Shown piece after piece: positions 28,368 to 40,863 of a DNA stretch of 64,000 nucleotides. Position numbers and translations under genes: made by a program. This DNA comes from Deinococcus murrayi DSM 11303. GTDB lineage: Bacteria > Deinococcota > Deinococci > Deinococcales > Deinococcaceae. How positions within the stretch are numbered: the stretch's first letter is position 1; every line of letters begins with the position of its first letter. Location: contig NZ_AXWT01000021.1 in NCBI RefSeq assembly GCF_000482805.1, positions 1-64,000 on the forward strand, written 5' to 3'. The notes beneath the pieces were generated by a model, which did no database searches, had not been told where the DNA came from, and saw only the letters and a program-made list of their open reading frames with translations.

Positions 28368-28405
28368 CCCCGCCCTCTGCACCCCGCTGCGGCAAACTGA
28401 AGGCC

Positions 28406-28999
28406 ATGCGTTCCCCGCCTCCGCGCCGTCCCCGCTCGCCCGTGGGGGCGGCCTTTTTGCTAACGGCGTTGCTGGTGGGGGGCGTGTGGGCGCAGGAGGT
28501 CATCGACCAGTTCGCCTTCGGCGGCAGCCTCGACCTCTACGGCATCGTCCCGCGCGACCTGGCCCGGCTGGAGAACGTGCTGACCGCGCCCTTCTTGCAT
28601 GGCGATTTTGCGCACCTGGTGGCCAATACGGGGCCGCTGGCGGTGCTGGCCTTTATGGGGGCGCTGCGGGGGATGGGGCGCTTTCTGGCGGCCAATGCCG
28701 TCATCATCCTCCTCGGCGGCGGGCTGGTGTGGCTGCTGGGGCGGGGCGAGAGCCTGCACCTGGGGGCCAGCCTGCTGGTGTTCGGGTACCTCGCCTACCT
28801 CCTGGGGGTGGGCTGGTGGGAGCGAACACCGGGGGCGATTCTGGCGGCGCTGCTGGCCCTCTTCCTGTACGGCGGGGCGCTGTGGGGGGTGCTGCCCACC
28901 GACCCGCTGGTGTCGTGGGAAGCGCATCTTTTCGGCTTCGTGGCGGGGCTGGTCGCGGCGGCCTGGCTGCATGAGCGGCCCCGGCGGGCCAGCGGGTGA
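28406..28999 (+). CDS. Rhomboid-like membrane protein
   Basis: A 197-residue membrane protein with about six helices. The hallmarks of intramembrane serine proteases are partly kept: HLVANT in helix 2 (H-x-x-x-N), a Ser in [12 protein letters not shown] (Ser122) and the His in WEAHLFGF (His174). The usual GxSG at the serine is GASL here; the last Gly is missing, so activity is uncertain. The length is close to the minimal rhomboid core. The ATG at 28406 follows CAAACT by 7 bp. A strong terminator (29007-29041) lies downstream. Confidence 0.75.
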   Translation: MRSPPPRRPRSPVGAAFLLTALLVGGVWAQEVIDQFAFGGSLDLYGIVPRDLARLENVLTAPFLHGDFAHLVANTGPLAVLAFMGALRGMGRFLAANAVIILLGGGLVWLLGRGESLHLGASLLVFGYLAYLLGVGWWERTPGAILAALLALFLYGGALWGVLPTDPLVSWEAHLFGFVAGLVAAAWLHERPRRASG

Positions 29000-29006
29000 C
29001 CCTGGC

Positions 29007-29041
29007 GGGGGGACGTGTCGCAGCGTCCCCCCGGCTCTTTT
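29007..29041 (+). terminator. Terminator after the rhomboid-like gene
   Basis: Perfect 9-bp stem GGGGGGACG (29007-29015) with CGTCCCCCC (29024-29032), followed by GGCTCTTTT. It separates the rhomboid-like gene from the convergent acs. Confidence 0.75.
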
Positions 29042-29079
29042 GCCGAGTTGCTGTGGGTTGGGCTAACCGCTGGTGGTCC

Positions 29080-31032
29080 TCACGCCACCGGGGTCGCCGC
29101 CAGCCGCTCCAGCACGCTGGGGTCTTCCAGGGTGCTCGTATCGCCCTCGATGGGTCGCCCCGCCGCAATCTGGCGCAGAAAGCGGCGCATGATTTTGCCG
29201 CTGCGGGTCTTGGGCAGGGCGTCGGCCACGATGATGGCGTCGGGGCGGGCGAGCGCCCCAATCTCGCGGCTGACGTGGGCACGCAGGGCGGCGGGGTCCA
29301 CCTGCTGGCCACTCTGGGGGAGCACAAAGGCGACCACGCCCTCGCCCTTGACCTCGTCCGGGCGGCCCACCACAGCGGCTTCCGCGACCGAGGGGTGCGC
29401 GACAAGCGCTGACTCGATTTCCATCGTGCCCAGGCGGTGCCCGGAGACATTGAGTACGTCGTCCACCCGGCCCATCACGGTGACGTAGCCGTCACGGTCG
29501 CGCCGAGCACCGTCCCCGGCAAAGTACACACCCGGAATCTCGCCCCAGTAGGACTTGCGGTAGCGCTCGTCGTCGCCCCACACCGTTCGCAACATGGAGG
29601 GCCAGGGCCGTTTGATGACGAGGAAGCCGCCGTCGTCAGGGCCAAGTTCCTCGCCGCCTTTGGTCATGATGGCGGGTTCGACCCCGAACATCGGGAGGCC
29701 CGCGCTGCCGGGTTTGCTGGGGTGGGCACCCGGCAGGGTGGTCAGCATGATGGCCCCCGTCTCGGTTTGCCACCAGGTATCCACGACCGGGCAGCGCCCC
29801 CCGCCGATGACCCGCCAGTACCACATCCACGCTTCGGGGTTGATGGGTTCGCCCACCGACCCCAGCAGGCGCAGGCTGCTCAGGTCGCAGCGGCCCGGCA
29901 GCTCGTCCCCCTGCCGCATAAAGGCGCGGATGGCGGTCGGCGCGGTGTAGAGGATGCTGACCCGGTGCCGCTCGACGATTTGCCAGAAGCGGCCCCAGTC
30001 GGGGTGGTTGGGTGCCCCCTCGTACATCAGCACGGTCGCGCCGTTCAGCAGCGGCCCGTACACGCTGTAGGAGTGCCCGGTCACCCAGCCCACGTCGGCG
30101 GTGCACCAGTACACGTCGTCGTCGCGCAGGTCGAAGACGGTTCCCGTGGTGAGGTACGTGCCCACCATGTACCCGCCCGTCGTGTGCAGCACCCCCTTGG
30201 GCTTGCCCGTGCTGCCGGAGGTGTACAGCACGAAGAGGGGATGCTCACTGTCGAGGGGGGCCGCCTCGTGCTCGTCCCCGGCCCCCGCCAGCGCCTCGTG
30301 CCACCAGAGGTCGCGGCCCGGCTGCATGGGGGCGTCACAGTTCGAGCGACAGACCACCAGCATCCGCTCCAGGCTGGGCGTACTGTTGGCCGCCTCGTCT
30401 GCATTCGCCTTGAGGTTGACCAGGCTGCCCCGGCGCTGCCCCGCATCGGCGGTAATCAGCAGCTTGCTCCCCGCGTCGTTGATGCGGTCGGCGAGCGCCG
30501 AGACGGAAAAGCCCCCGAACACCACGCTGTGAATCGCCCCGATGCGGGCACAGGCGAGCATGGCAATCGCGGCTTCAGGGATGAGGGGCAGGTAGAGGGT
30601 CACCCGGTCGCCCTGTTCCACCCCCAGCGCGGTCAGGGCGTTCGCGGCCCGCTTCACCTCGCGCAGCAACTCCGAATAGGTGTAGCGCCGGACCTCCCCG
30701 TCCTCGGCCTCCCAGAGGATGGCCGTCTTCTCGCCCCGCCCCGCCGCGACGTGGCGGTCAAGCGCGTTGTAGGCTACATTCGTCTGCCCGCCCACGAACC
30801 ACCTCGCGTGCGGTTCCTGCCAGTCCAGCACCCGGTCCCAGCGCCGCATCCAGTGCAGCTCTCCGGCCACGTCGCTCCAGAAGCCGTCCGGGTCGTCGAG
30901 GCTGCGGCGGTAGAGGCGGTCGTACTCCTCCCGCGAGAGGCGGGCGCGGGCCACGAAGCTTTCGGGAGGCGGGATGACTCGTTCCTCGTGCAGCAGGTTG
31001 TCGATGTGGTCGTTCGTGGCCGGCTGGGTCAT
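29080..31032 (-). CDS. acs: Acetyl-CoA synthetase
   Basis: A 650-residue AMP-forming enzyme that converts acetate and CoA to acetyl-CoA in the cytoplasm. The family signatures are present: [20 protein letters not shown] (P-loop, about residues 261-280), the [15 protein letters not shown] site, [20 protein letters not shown], and a C-terminal [11 protein letters not shown] that carries the regulatory acetylated Lys. Length is standard. The ATG at 31032 has a GGAGGTG ribosome site. It lies downstream of and on the same strand as actP-yjcH, with 203 bp between, and probably acts with them in acetate use. Confidence 0.97.
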   Translation of the reverse strand: MTQPATNDHIDNLLHEERVIPPPESFVARARLSREEYDRLYRRSLDDPDGFWSDVAGELHWMRRWDRVLDWQEPHARWFVGGQTNVAYNALDRHVAAGRGEKTAILWEAEDGEVRRYTYSELLREVKRAANALTALGVEQGDRVTLYLPLIPEAAIAMLACARIGAIHSVVFGGFSVSALADRINDAGSKLLITADAGQRRGSLVNLKANADEAANSTPSLERMLVVCRSNCDAPMQPGRDLWWHEALAGAGDEHEAAPLDSEHPLFVLYTSGSTGKPKGVLHTTGGYMVGTYLTTGTVFDLRDDDVYWCTADVGWVTGHSYSVYGPLLNGATVLMYEGAPNHPDWGRFWQIVERHRVSILYTAPTAIRAFMRQGDELPGRCDLSSLRLLGSVGEPINPEAWMWYWRVIGGGRCPVVDTWWQTETGAIMLTTLPGAHPSKPGSAGLPMFGVEPAIMTKGGEELGPDDGGFLVIKRPWPSMLRTVWGDDERYRKSYWGEIPGVYFAGDGARRDRDGYVTVMGRVDDVLNVSGHRLGTMEIESALVAHPSVAEAAVVGRPDEVKGEGVVAFVLPQSGQQVDPAALRAHVSREIGALARPDAIIVADALPKTRSGKIMRRFLRQIAAGRPIEGDTSTLEDPSVLERLAATPVA

Positions 31033-31235
31033 GGCACACCTCCGAAAGGGTAGAAACGAGGCGGGTTGTGGAGGTCCTCACTGTAGAGCGCGGGGGGCTG
31101 CCACGCGCCCGCCGTTACGCGGGGGGTACTGCACCGGGTTCAAGACGTTGGGCGGGAAGCGGGAGACCCCCGGCAGGGGGACCGGGGGCTTGGGCGGGCG
31201 GCTGGCCGCTGGTGACTGGAGGCAGGCCCCGCCCC

Positions 31236-32824
<1,589 letters not shown>

Positions 32825-32828
<4 letters not shown>

Positions 32829-33124
32829 TGCACGGCCTCCTGCGCCAGACGGTCAAAGGTCCGAGCCTTAAAGACGTAGACCGCCGCCATCACCCAGCCC
32901 ATGATGAACTGCGCGAAGGCGAGGACATATCCGAAGGTCACGTTCCCAAAGACCTTGGTCGCCATCAGGGGCTTGTTGTAGCCCGCCAGGATGGGCAACA
33001 ACAAATACAGCACCAAAAACGTCACGGTCATCAGCACCGTGAAGCGGTTGCGCTCCGTGACCAGCCGGGCATAGGCCGGGTTGCGGGTGGGCGCGGCGGC
33101 GGAAGGCAGACGGGAAACGGTCAT
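32825..33124 (-). CDS. yjcH: DUF485 membrane protein YjcH
   Basis: A 99-residue inner-membrane protein with two helices ([20 protein letters not shown] and a second near 60-85), matching DUF485/YjcH, the small partner gene of actP. Its own role is not established. The ATG at 33124 has a GGAGGCC site. A -35/-10 pair lies at 33209-33237, upstream. Confidence 0.9.
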
Positions 33125-33208
33125 GGAGGCCTCCTGGAGTCGAGCGAAGGCGGAGGGGGGCGCGGAGCCAGCTGGGGGCCACGCGGCTGAATTGGTTGGG
33201 CACCTCGC

Positions 33209-33237
33209 AGGGTAGGAGCCTCTTTATCCGAAATCAA
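33209..33237 (-). promoter_or_regulatory. yjcH-actP promoter
   Basis: Minus-strand -35 TTGATT (complement of 33232-33237) and -10 TACCCT (complement of 33209-33214), spaced by 17 bp. The TrmB-type gene starts about 105 bp away on the other strand, so the two promoters share a 218-bp region. Confidence 0.5.
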
Positions 33238-33342
33238 TGAACCGGGTGTAAGGTTTGCGTTTCTGTAGGAGGGACAGCCCGCCGGGAGCGGGCCTGCGCT
33301 TCTCTGCGGGGCGCGAGCGGGCTTCCCGTATGCTGAGCACCG

Positions 33343-34050
33343 ATGAGCGCCGTGATTCACCTGCAAGCGTTGGGACTCACCGAGTATGAGGCGCGTGCCT
33401 ACACCGCCCTGCTCGCCCTGGGCCGCGCTGTGCCCGCCCGCATCGCGCGGCAAGCAGGCATTCCCCGGCCCAAAATCTACGAGACGCTGGAGCGCCTTGA
33501 AGGTCGCGGCCTCGCGGCGCGGGTGGGTCAAAACCCGCTGGAATATGCGCCCCTCAGCGCCCGCGAGTATCTCGCCCGCGCCCGGCGCGCCTTTGACGAC
33601 CGCCTCGGTGCCCTGGACCGCGACCTTTCGCGCCTCGCGCCCGATCCCGCTCCAGAAGCCGTCTACCACCTTTACGGCGAAGCGGCCATCCGCAGCCTGT
33701 GCGAAGACCTGACCCTCAATGCCCGGCGGCGAGTGTCGATGGCGGGCGAGACCGCCCTGGCGGACCGCCTGGAGCGCCTCACCCCCCGCGGGGTCGAGCT
33801 GCGCCGCGCTGCCCTCGCGGGCCTGCCCTCCATCGCTGCCGAAGGCCAGCGGGCCTTTTTGCTTGCCCGCGACGGCGAGGCGGCGGTCATCGCTCACTTC
33901 ATCGAGGAGGGCAGGAGCGGCGAGGCGCACGGCGTTCATACCCATAACCCCGTCGTGGTGCACCTCATTGAGGGGTACGTGGCCCTCGCGGCCCGCGGCG
34001 CACAACCGGACTCGCGGGAAGCCGTTGACAAGTTGGAGGGGCCACTGTAA
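33343..34050 (+). CDS. TrmB family transcriptional regulator
   Basis: A 235-residue regulator. The N-terminal winged helix (LQALGLTEYEARAYTALLAL, then ARIARQAGIPRPKIYETLERLEGRGL) is the TrmB signature. The rest is a TrmB-like effector region with LYGEAAIRSLCEDL near residue 105; TrmB proteins usually sense sugars. It is divergent from yjcH-actP, so it probably controls that operon. The ATG at 33343 follows TATGCT by 8 bp (leaderless). The ligand is unknown; acetate-related control is inferred from position. Confidence 0.85.
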   Translation: MSAVIHLQALGLTEYEARAYTALLALGRAVPARIARQAGIPRPKIYETLERLEGRGLAARVGQNPLEYAPLSAREYLARARRAFDDRLGALDRDLSRLAPDPAPEAVYHLYGEAAIRSLCEDLTLNARRRVSMAGETALADRLERLTPRGVELRRAALAGLPSIAAEGQRAFLLARDGEAAVIAHFIEEGRSGEAHGVHTHNPVVVHLIEGYVALAARGAQPDSREAVDKLEGPL

Positions 34051-34051
34051 T

Positions 34052-34141
<90 letters not shown>

Positions 34142-34174
34142 CAAGGCCCCGCTTCTCGGCGGGGCACTTTTCAA

Positions 34175-34251
<77 letters not shown>

Positions 34252-34264
34252 CTTGGCATCAGCC

Positions 34265-34297
34265 AAAAGCCCGCGCACACGCTGCGCGGGTTTTTTT
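34265..34297 (+). terminator. Terminator after tRNA-Met
   Basis: Stem CCCGCGC (34270-34276) with GCGCGGG (34284-34290), followed by seven T residues (34291-34297). Confidence 0.85.
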
Positions 34298-34371
34298 GTT
34301 TGTCTTGCTGCCTAGGGCCTTCCCCGACGTGGTTAGCACTTGTCGGCGCCCAGAAGCAAAGGCAACCAAGC

Positions 34372-34398
34372 AAAAGCCCCGCCTCTCCCCGGCGGGGC
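34372..34398 (-). terminator. Terminator after tmRNA
   Basis: Minus-strand stem of 8 bp (34376-34383 with 34391-34398) followed by TTTT, placed 5 bp past the tmRNA 3' end. Confidence 0.8.
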
Positions 34399-34402
34399 TT
34401 GA

Positions 34403-34752
<350 letters not shown>

Positions 34753-34882
34753 GTATGGCCGGGATTTCCGGCACAAGGAAGTGTAGCAAAAAAGGCCTCG
34801 CTTCATCTTGATGAAAAGCACGATGAGCGCTCACGAACGGCGCATGAAGAAGGGCCGGGCGGCGAGCTTTCTGAGCACCCTC

Positions 34883-36019
34883 CTAGAGGGCGGCGAAAGC
34901 CTGGGCCTGGGCCGCCAACTCCTCGGCCAGGGGAGGGTACTCCGGGCGGTGACCCGCGTCGTCGGCGTAGCCCCACAGCCCTGTGGGGCAGTGGCGGTCG
35001 TCGTCCCAGCCGGGGTAGTCGAGGATGGGATAGAAGCACAGCCCCTGAACGGGCGCTCTGGCGCTCATGGCGCGGCGCACCTCTTCCCCGACGGAGCGCA
35101 GCCACGGCACCCGCGCGTCTCCCTCAGCGCCCGTCTCGGCGATGCACAGGGGCCGCCCATAGCGTTGCCATACCTCCTGCAACATCTCATCCAGCGGTCT
35201 GCGCCAGGGGTGGCCGGGGGGCAACAGCTCGCGCTCTGCGGGCGAGTCATGGTGCACCCACTGGTTTTGGCCGTAGTAGTTCACCCCCAAGAGGCCGAGG
35301 TAGCGGGGATGCCCCCCCAGTTCGGGATGCAGGGTCCCGGCCAGCATGTCCCAGGCTTCGAACTGTCCGCGGTTAAAGGCCGCCGCATTGGGCGCGTCGG
35401 CGGGGCGTTGGGGGTGCGCCACCACGTGAATGAGGGGTTCAGTGTGCAAGAAGCGGGCCGCGGGCAACTCGGCCCACACCGCGTCCATCATGGCCAGGCT
35501 GGCCTGCACCAACCGCCGCTTGAGCCGGTGCCCCTCTCCCTCCCGCCAGGGGTTCATGTATCCCACCTCGCCCCCCGCCCAAGCCAAAAAGCTGATTTCG
35601 TTTACGGGCACGAGCCAGGGGGCCGTCTCGCCCTCCGCCGCGAGAAGCCGGGCAACCGCCCCAGCAAAGGCCGCAGCCCGTGCGGTAAACCCCGGCGCAA
35701 GGGGGTTCGTATCGTCGGGCCAACCGTAGTGCATCAGGTCCCAGATGACCTGCACTCCTGCTGCTCGGCTGGCCCGCAGCATGGGCAAAAAGCTGGAAAA
35801 GTCGTAGGAGCCGGGGCGCGTCTCGATCAGGTGCCAGCGCAGGCCGTCGCGGGCGGTGAGGATGCCGCGTGCTCGCAGACGGTCATAGTCCTGCCGGGCG
35901 AAGCGGTCATGCTGAGTCGCGGCAATCAGGTCGAGCCGGGTGCGGTCGCGGCGGCGGTGGCTCGAACACTCGAAGCCACCCATCAAAAAACTGGCGAAGG
36001 GGGGAGAAGTTTGCGGCAT
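34883..36019 (-). CDS. Glycosyl hydrolase family 1-like (beta-glucosidase-like) protein
   Basis: A 378-residue protein related to the beta-glucosidase superfamily (GH-A clan). The TIM-barrel acid/base is in the PWLVPVNEISFLAWAGG stretch (Asn-Glu near residues 138-139), and the likely nucleophile Glu is in RPLCIAETGAEGD near residue 290. It is shorter than typical 440-residue GH1 enzymes. No signal peptide is seen. The ATG at 36019 has a GGAG site. Substrate unknown; it is possibly one of the short family-1-like glycosidases common in this phylum. The neighbours (tmRNA, HflX) give no clue. Confidence 0.75.
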   Translation of the reverse strand: MPQTSPPFASFLMGGFECSSHRRRDRTRLDLIAATQHDRFARQDYDRLRARGILTARDGLRWHLIETRPGSYDFSSFLPMLRASRAAGVQVIWDLMHYGWPDDTNPLAPGFTARAAAFAGAVARLLAAEGETAPWLVPVNEISFLAWAGGEVGYMNPWREGEGHRLKRRLVQASLAMMDAVWAELPAARFLHTEPLIHVVAHPQRPADAPNAAAFNRGQFEAWDMLAGTLHPELGGHPRYLGLLGVNYYGQNQWVHHDSPAERELLPPGHPWRRPLDEMLQEVWQRYGRPLCIAETGAEGDARVPWLRSVGEEVRRAMSARAPVQGLCFYPILDYPGWDDDRHCPTGLWGYADDAGHRPEYPPLAEELAAQAQAFAAL

Positions 36020-36129
36020 AGGTCTCCTGCGGGGGGGTGCGCCAGCAGCTCAGCCGAAGCGGCCCCAACCCTCCGGGCATTGTGCCGGGATGGGGAAGGA
36101 CAGGGGGTTCATGCGCCGCCGCGAAAAAC

Positions 36130-36380
36130 TTAATGGGTGGCCCGGTCCTCGGCCAACGGTGCTGGGTAGGCGCTGCCCAGTTCCGGCAGCACCTGCGTCC
36201 AGGTCGGCGTGAGGTCCCGCGCCAGCAGGTCGTCAATGCGCAGGAACAGATCGGGCAAGCGGGCAAGGTCGTGAGCGTCCGGCCTGGCCCAGCGCGGCCA
36301 CTCCCGGTCGGCGAGCAGCCGGGTGAGAAGCGTCCGCTCTCTGACCCCTTCGCCAGCCCCCAGACCAGTGCGAGGGTGCT

Positions 36381-36381
<1 letters not shown>
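36130..36381 (-). other. Coding-like open frame without a start codon, downstream of hflX
   Basis: Right after the hflX stop, an 83-codon minus-strand frame runs from GAG (36381) to TAA (36130-36132). The translation looks like protein: segments such as LLADREWPRWARPD, ARLPDLFLRIDDLLARD and TWTQVLPELGSAYP, with third positions almost all G or C. However, no ATG, GTG or TTG occurs in this frame, either here or for about 40 codons back into hflX. It may be a gene remnant, a product of frameshift from hflX, or a gene with a rare start. I do not recognise the sequence. Confidence 0.35.
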
Positions 36382-38090
<1,709 letters not shown>

Positions 38091-38505
38091 TTTATCTATG
38101 CGAGGTCACATCCTTTGCAGAGGAAAGAGAGGCGAGAAAAACGCACTCCGGGCCGCGCGGCAAGCACCGGGCGGCGGGAGGGGAGGCACGTTCCGGCATC
38201 ACCCCAGGGTAGACCGGGAGAGCGAGGGAAAAGGTGTGCCTTTACTTCAGGAGCTTGAGCATCGTGCAGTCAGCGTGGCATGTCAGGGGAGAAGGGGACA
38301 TCAGCTGGGTGGCTTACACGGATTCCGTTCGATTCCTTTCCTTACTGGCCTTACTGGAAAAGCAACCTGGGGGTCATGCGTCAGCGTCACCCCTCGATCC
38401 TCACTCTGCTTCGCAGCTTTGCGAGTCCGCTCGGACGAAAGCACTTCGTTGGCGGGTCAAGCAGCATCCGTCTTCCCTCCTCCGGTCCAACTCCGCCCCC
38501 AGAGC
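38091..38505. other. Gene-free stretch with a degenerate repeat
   Basis: Between hflX and tRNA-Ser. It includes the hflX upstream region and, at about 38305-38445, a segment with ACGGATTCCG and GAGTCCGCTCGGA blocks that recall the intergenic repeats at 7675, 9698 and 55879. There are open frames in several directions, but none with coding-like composition, so I see no gene. Confidence 0.5.
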
Positions 38506-38538
38506 AAAAACGCCAACCCCCTTGAGGGCTGGCGTTTT
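38506..38538 (-). terminator. Terminator after tRNA-Ser
   Basis: Minus-strand stem ACGCCA.CCC with GGG.TGGCGT (38511-38520 with 38526-38535), one mismatch, followed by five T residues. Confidence 0.75.
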
Positions 38539-38541
38539 GTC

Positions 38542-38633
<92 letters not shown>

Positions 38634-38770
38634 GGGTGGCGCTCCGGCTGAGGCCGGTGGGCGACGGGGATAATAGCACGGCAGTGGGGCGGTGTGGAGG
38701 GGGGCTTTTTTCCCCGCCCGCTTCCTCATGTGCGGCCCCCGGAGCAGGCAAGTTGAGGCACAGTGGGGGC

Positions 38771-39787
38771 ATGCGGCGAATCCTGCTTCTTGGCGGCCTC
38801 ATGAGCGCGGCCCTCTCCAGCACGGCGCTCGCGGCGACCCGCGTGCCCGGCACCTATACCTACTACTCGGCGGCCCGCGACCCCATCACCGACGCGAACA
38901 CGGGCACCGTGGTCATCGACGAGGTGAATGATACCTCCGGGCAGACGCGGTTTGCCCTGCGCTGCGCCGACCGCGACCGCCCAGAGCTGTGGGCCTCACT
39001 GGCGACCAAAAACGCCCTTCTGAGCGAGGAAGACGCCTATGCGGGCCTCAAACCCACCGTAACCATTCGGCTGGGCGACGACCCCCCGGTCGTGCTGCGC
39101 GACGCGGACCTCGTGACCGTCGTGGACCGCGGGGAGAATGTGCTGACCCGCAATATCGGCTTTCAGGGCGCGGTCGTCGCGCAAATCGCCGCCGGGCTGA
39201 ACGCGGGCAAGCGGCTGGTGGTGCGGGTCAATCGGCGCAGCGGGGGCCAGGCCCTCACCTACACCTTCCCGGCGCGGGGCTTTGACGTGGCCTGGGCGGG
39301 CGTCAATGGCTGCCAGTCCTATGGCCGGGCAAAAACCTCTGCCGGAGCTGCTCCCGCCGGGGCGGCGGGCACGGCGGCGGTGGGCGCTCCCCGGTTCACC
39401 GAGTGGTCTTTCACGGCCTGCCGCGACGCGGCGAGCGGGGCCGTCCGCGCCGAGCTGCTGGCGGGGCGGGCGCACCTGTGCGACCTGGTCATCGAGACGG
39501 TGCCCAACGGAGCGCGTCCCGTCGCCGCCGAGTTCCGCTACGAGCTGGAGTACCGCGAGGGCGGAAAAACGGGCAAACTCAGCCTGCCGGGGGTGGACCG
39601 CTGGCCCCCCGCGGGCGGCACTGCCATCCGCTTCCGGCAGGAAGGCAGCCGCCTCATCTTCACCCTGCCCCTCAACGTCCGCGCCCGCACCGACCGGGTG
39701 TACACCCGTCTGGGCGTCATCGGCAAGCTGACCTTTGACAACGGCAGCGTCAAGAGCGTGTACGAGCTGCTTCCGGTGCGGCCCTAG
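38771..39787 (+). CDS. Secreted protein of unknown function
   Basis: A 338-residue protein with a clear signal peptide (MRRILLLGGLMSAALSS, cleavage after ALAA near 22). The mature part is mostly beta-strand in look. Two similar-length halves are joined near residue 190 by an Ala/Gly/Pro-rich linker (SAGAAPAGAAGTAAVGAP). Paired cysteines may form disulfides in the envelope. I do not recognise a family. The ATG at 38771 follows a CACAGT hexamer by 6 bp. The last 38 bp overlap the end of dusA on the other strand. Confidence 0.7.
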   Translation: MRRILLLGGLMSAALSSTALAATRVPGTYTYYSAARDPITDANTGTVVIDEVNDTSGQTRFALRCADRDRPELWASLATKNALLSEEDAYAGLKPTVTIRLGDDPPVVLRDADLVTVVDRGENVLTRNIGFQGAVVAQIAAGLNAGKRLVVRVNRRSGGQALTYTFPARGFDVAWAGVNGCQSYGRAKTSAGAAPAGAAGTAAVGAPRFTEWSFTACRDAASGAVRAELLAGRAHLCDLVIETVPNGARPVAAEFRYELEYREGGKTGKLSLPGVDRWPPAGGTAIRFRQEGSRLIFTLPLNVRARTDRVYTRLGVIGKLTFDNGSVKSVYELLPVRP

Positions 39788-40808
39788 GTGGGGCAATCTC
39801 CGCCACCCCCGCCCGTGCCTCCAGCACGCTCTCTGGCACCCCCGCCAGCGCCTCGCGCACAACCTCTAGCCCCGCTCCGGGCAGGTGCCCCCGCTCGCTG
39901 AGCGTGCGCTTCCAGTGCCGTGCCCCCGGCTGCCCGGCAAAGAGGCCCAGGGTATGCCGCATCAGCCGGTGCAGGGGCTGGCCCCGCTCTAGCTGCGCGG
40001 CGACGTAAGGCAGGAAAACTTCGATGGCCTCGCGGCGGGTGGGCGGAGTCACGTCTTCCCCAAACACGTCCCGGTCGGCGGTCGCCAGGAGGTACGGCTC
40101 CCCGTAGGCCGCCCGCCCGATCATCACGCCGTCGGCCCAGCGCAGATGCTCGCGGGCCGCCTCCAGGCTGAGGACCCCGCCATTGAGAACCACCGTCAGC
40201 CACGGAAAGTCGGCCTTGAGTTGCCGCACGACCTCGTAGCGCAGGGGCGGCACCTCACGGTTTTCCTTGGGCGAGAGGCCGGAGAGCCACGCTTTGCGGG
40301 CGTGGACGATGAAGGTTTCGGCCCCCGCCGCCGCGACTGCCGCCACGAAGCGGGTGAGGTGCGCGAAGCTGTCTTGGTCGTCGATGCCGATGCGGTGCTT
40401 GACCGTGACGGGAAGGCGGGTCGCGCCCCGCATCGCCTCCACAGCGCGGGCCACCACGTCCGGGGTCGCCATCAGGCAGGCCCCGAACGCGCCGCTCTGC
40501 ACCCGGTCCGACGGACAGCCGCAGTTGAGGTTGACCTCGTCGTAGCCCCAGTCTTCGGCGATGCGGGCGCATTCCGCGAGGGCCGCCGGGTCCGAGCCGC
40601 CGAGTTGCAGGGCGACCGGGTGCTCGACCCCGGAAAAGCCCAGGTGCCGCTCGCGGTCGCCGTGCAAGATGGCCCCCGTCGTGACCATCTCGGTGTAGAG
40701 CAGGGTGCGGCGGGTCAGGGTGCGGTGAAAGACCCGGCAATGCCGGTCGGTCCAGTCCATCATCGGGGCGACCGACAGGGTATGAGGGGGGCGGAGGGCG
40801 GCGCTCAT
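39750..40808 (-). CDS. dusA: tRNA-dihydrouridine synthase DusA
   Basis: A 352-residue FMN enzyme that reduces uridines 20/20a in the tRNA D-loop. The N-terminus has the TIM-barrel start SVAPMMDWTDRHCRVFHR, then the catalytic Cys in NLNCGCPSDRVQSGAFGACL, HARKAWLSGLSPKENR (FMN/tRNA, typical of DusA rather than DusB) and LNGGVLSLE. The ATG at 40808 follows TACACT (complement of 40817-40822) by 8 bp. The stop overlaps the secreted-protein gene by 38 bp, longer than most convergent overlaps here. The C-terminal Ala/Arg-rich tail may be a read-on extension. Confidence 0.93.
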   Translation of the reverse strand: MSAALRPPHTLSVAPMMDWTDRHCRVFHRTLTRRTLLYTEMVTTGAILHGDRERHLGFSGVEHPVALQLGGSDPAALAECARIAEDWGYDEVNLNCGCPSDRVQSGAFGACLMATPDVVARAVEAMRGATRLPVTVKHRIGIDDQDSFAHLTRFVAAVAAAGAETFIVHARKAWLSGLSPKENREVPPLRYEVVRQLKADFPWLTVVLNGGVLSLEAAREHLRWADGVMIGRAAYGEPYLLATADRDVFGEDVTPPTRREAIEVFLPYVAAQLERGQPLHRLMRHTLGLFAGQPGARHWKRTLSERGHLPGAGLEVVREALAGVPESVLEARAGVAEIAPPRAAPEAARTRS

Positions 40809-40863
40809 CGCCCGGCAGTGTAGCCGGCGGGGGCAGAGCCAAATGGAAGCGCCTCCCCGGCCC

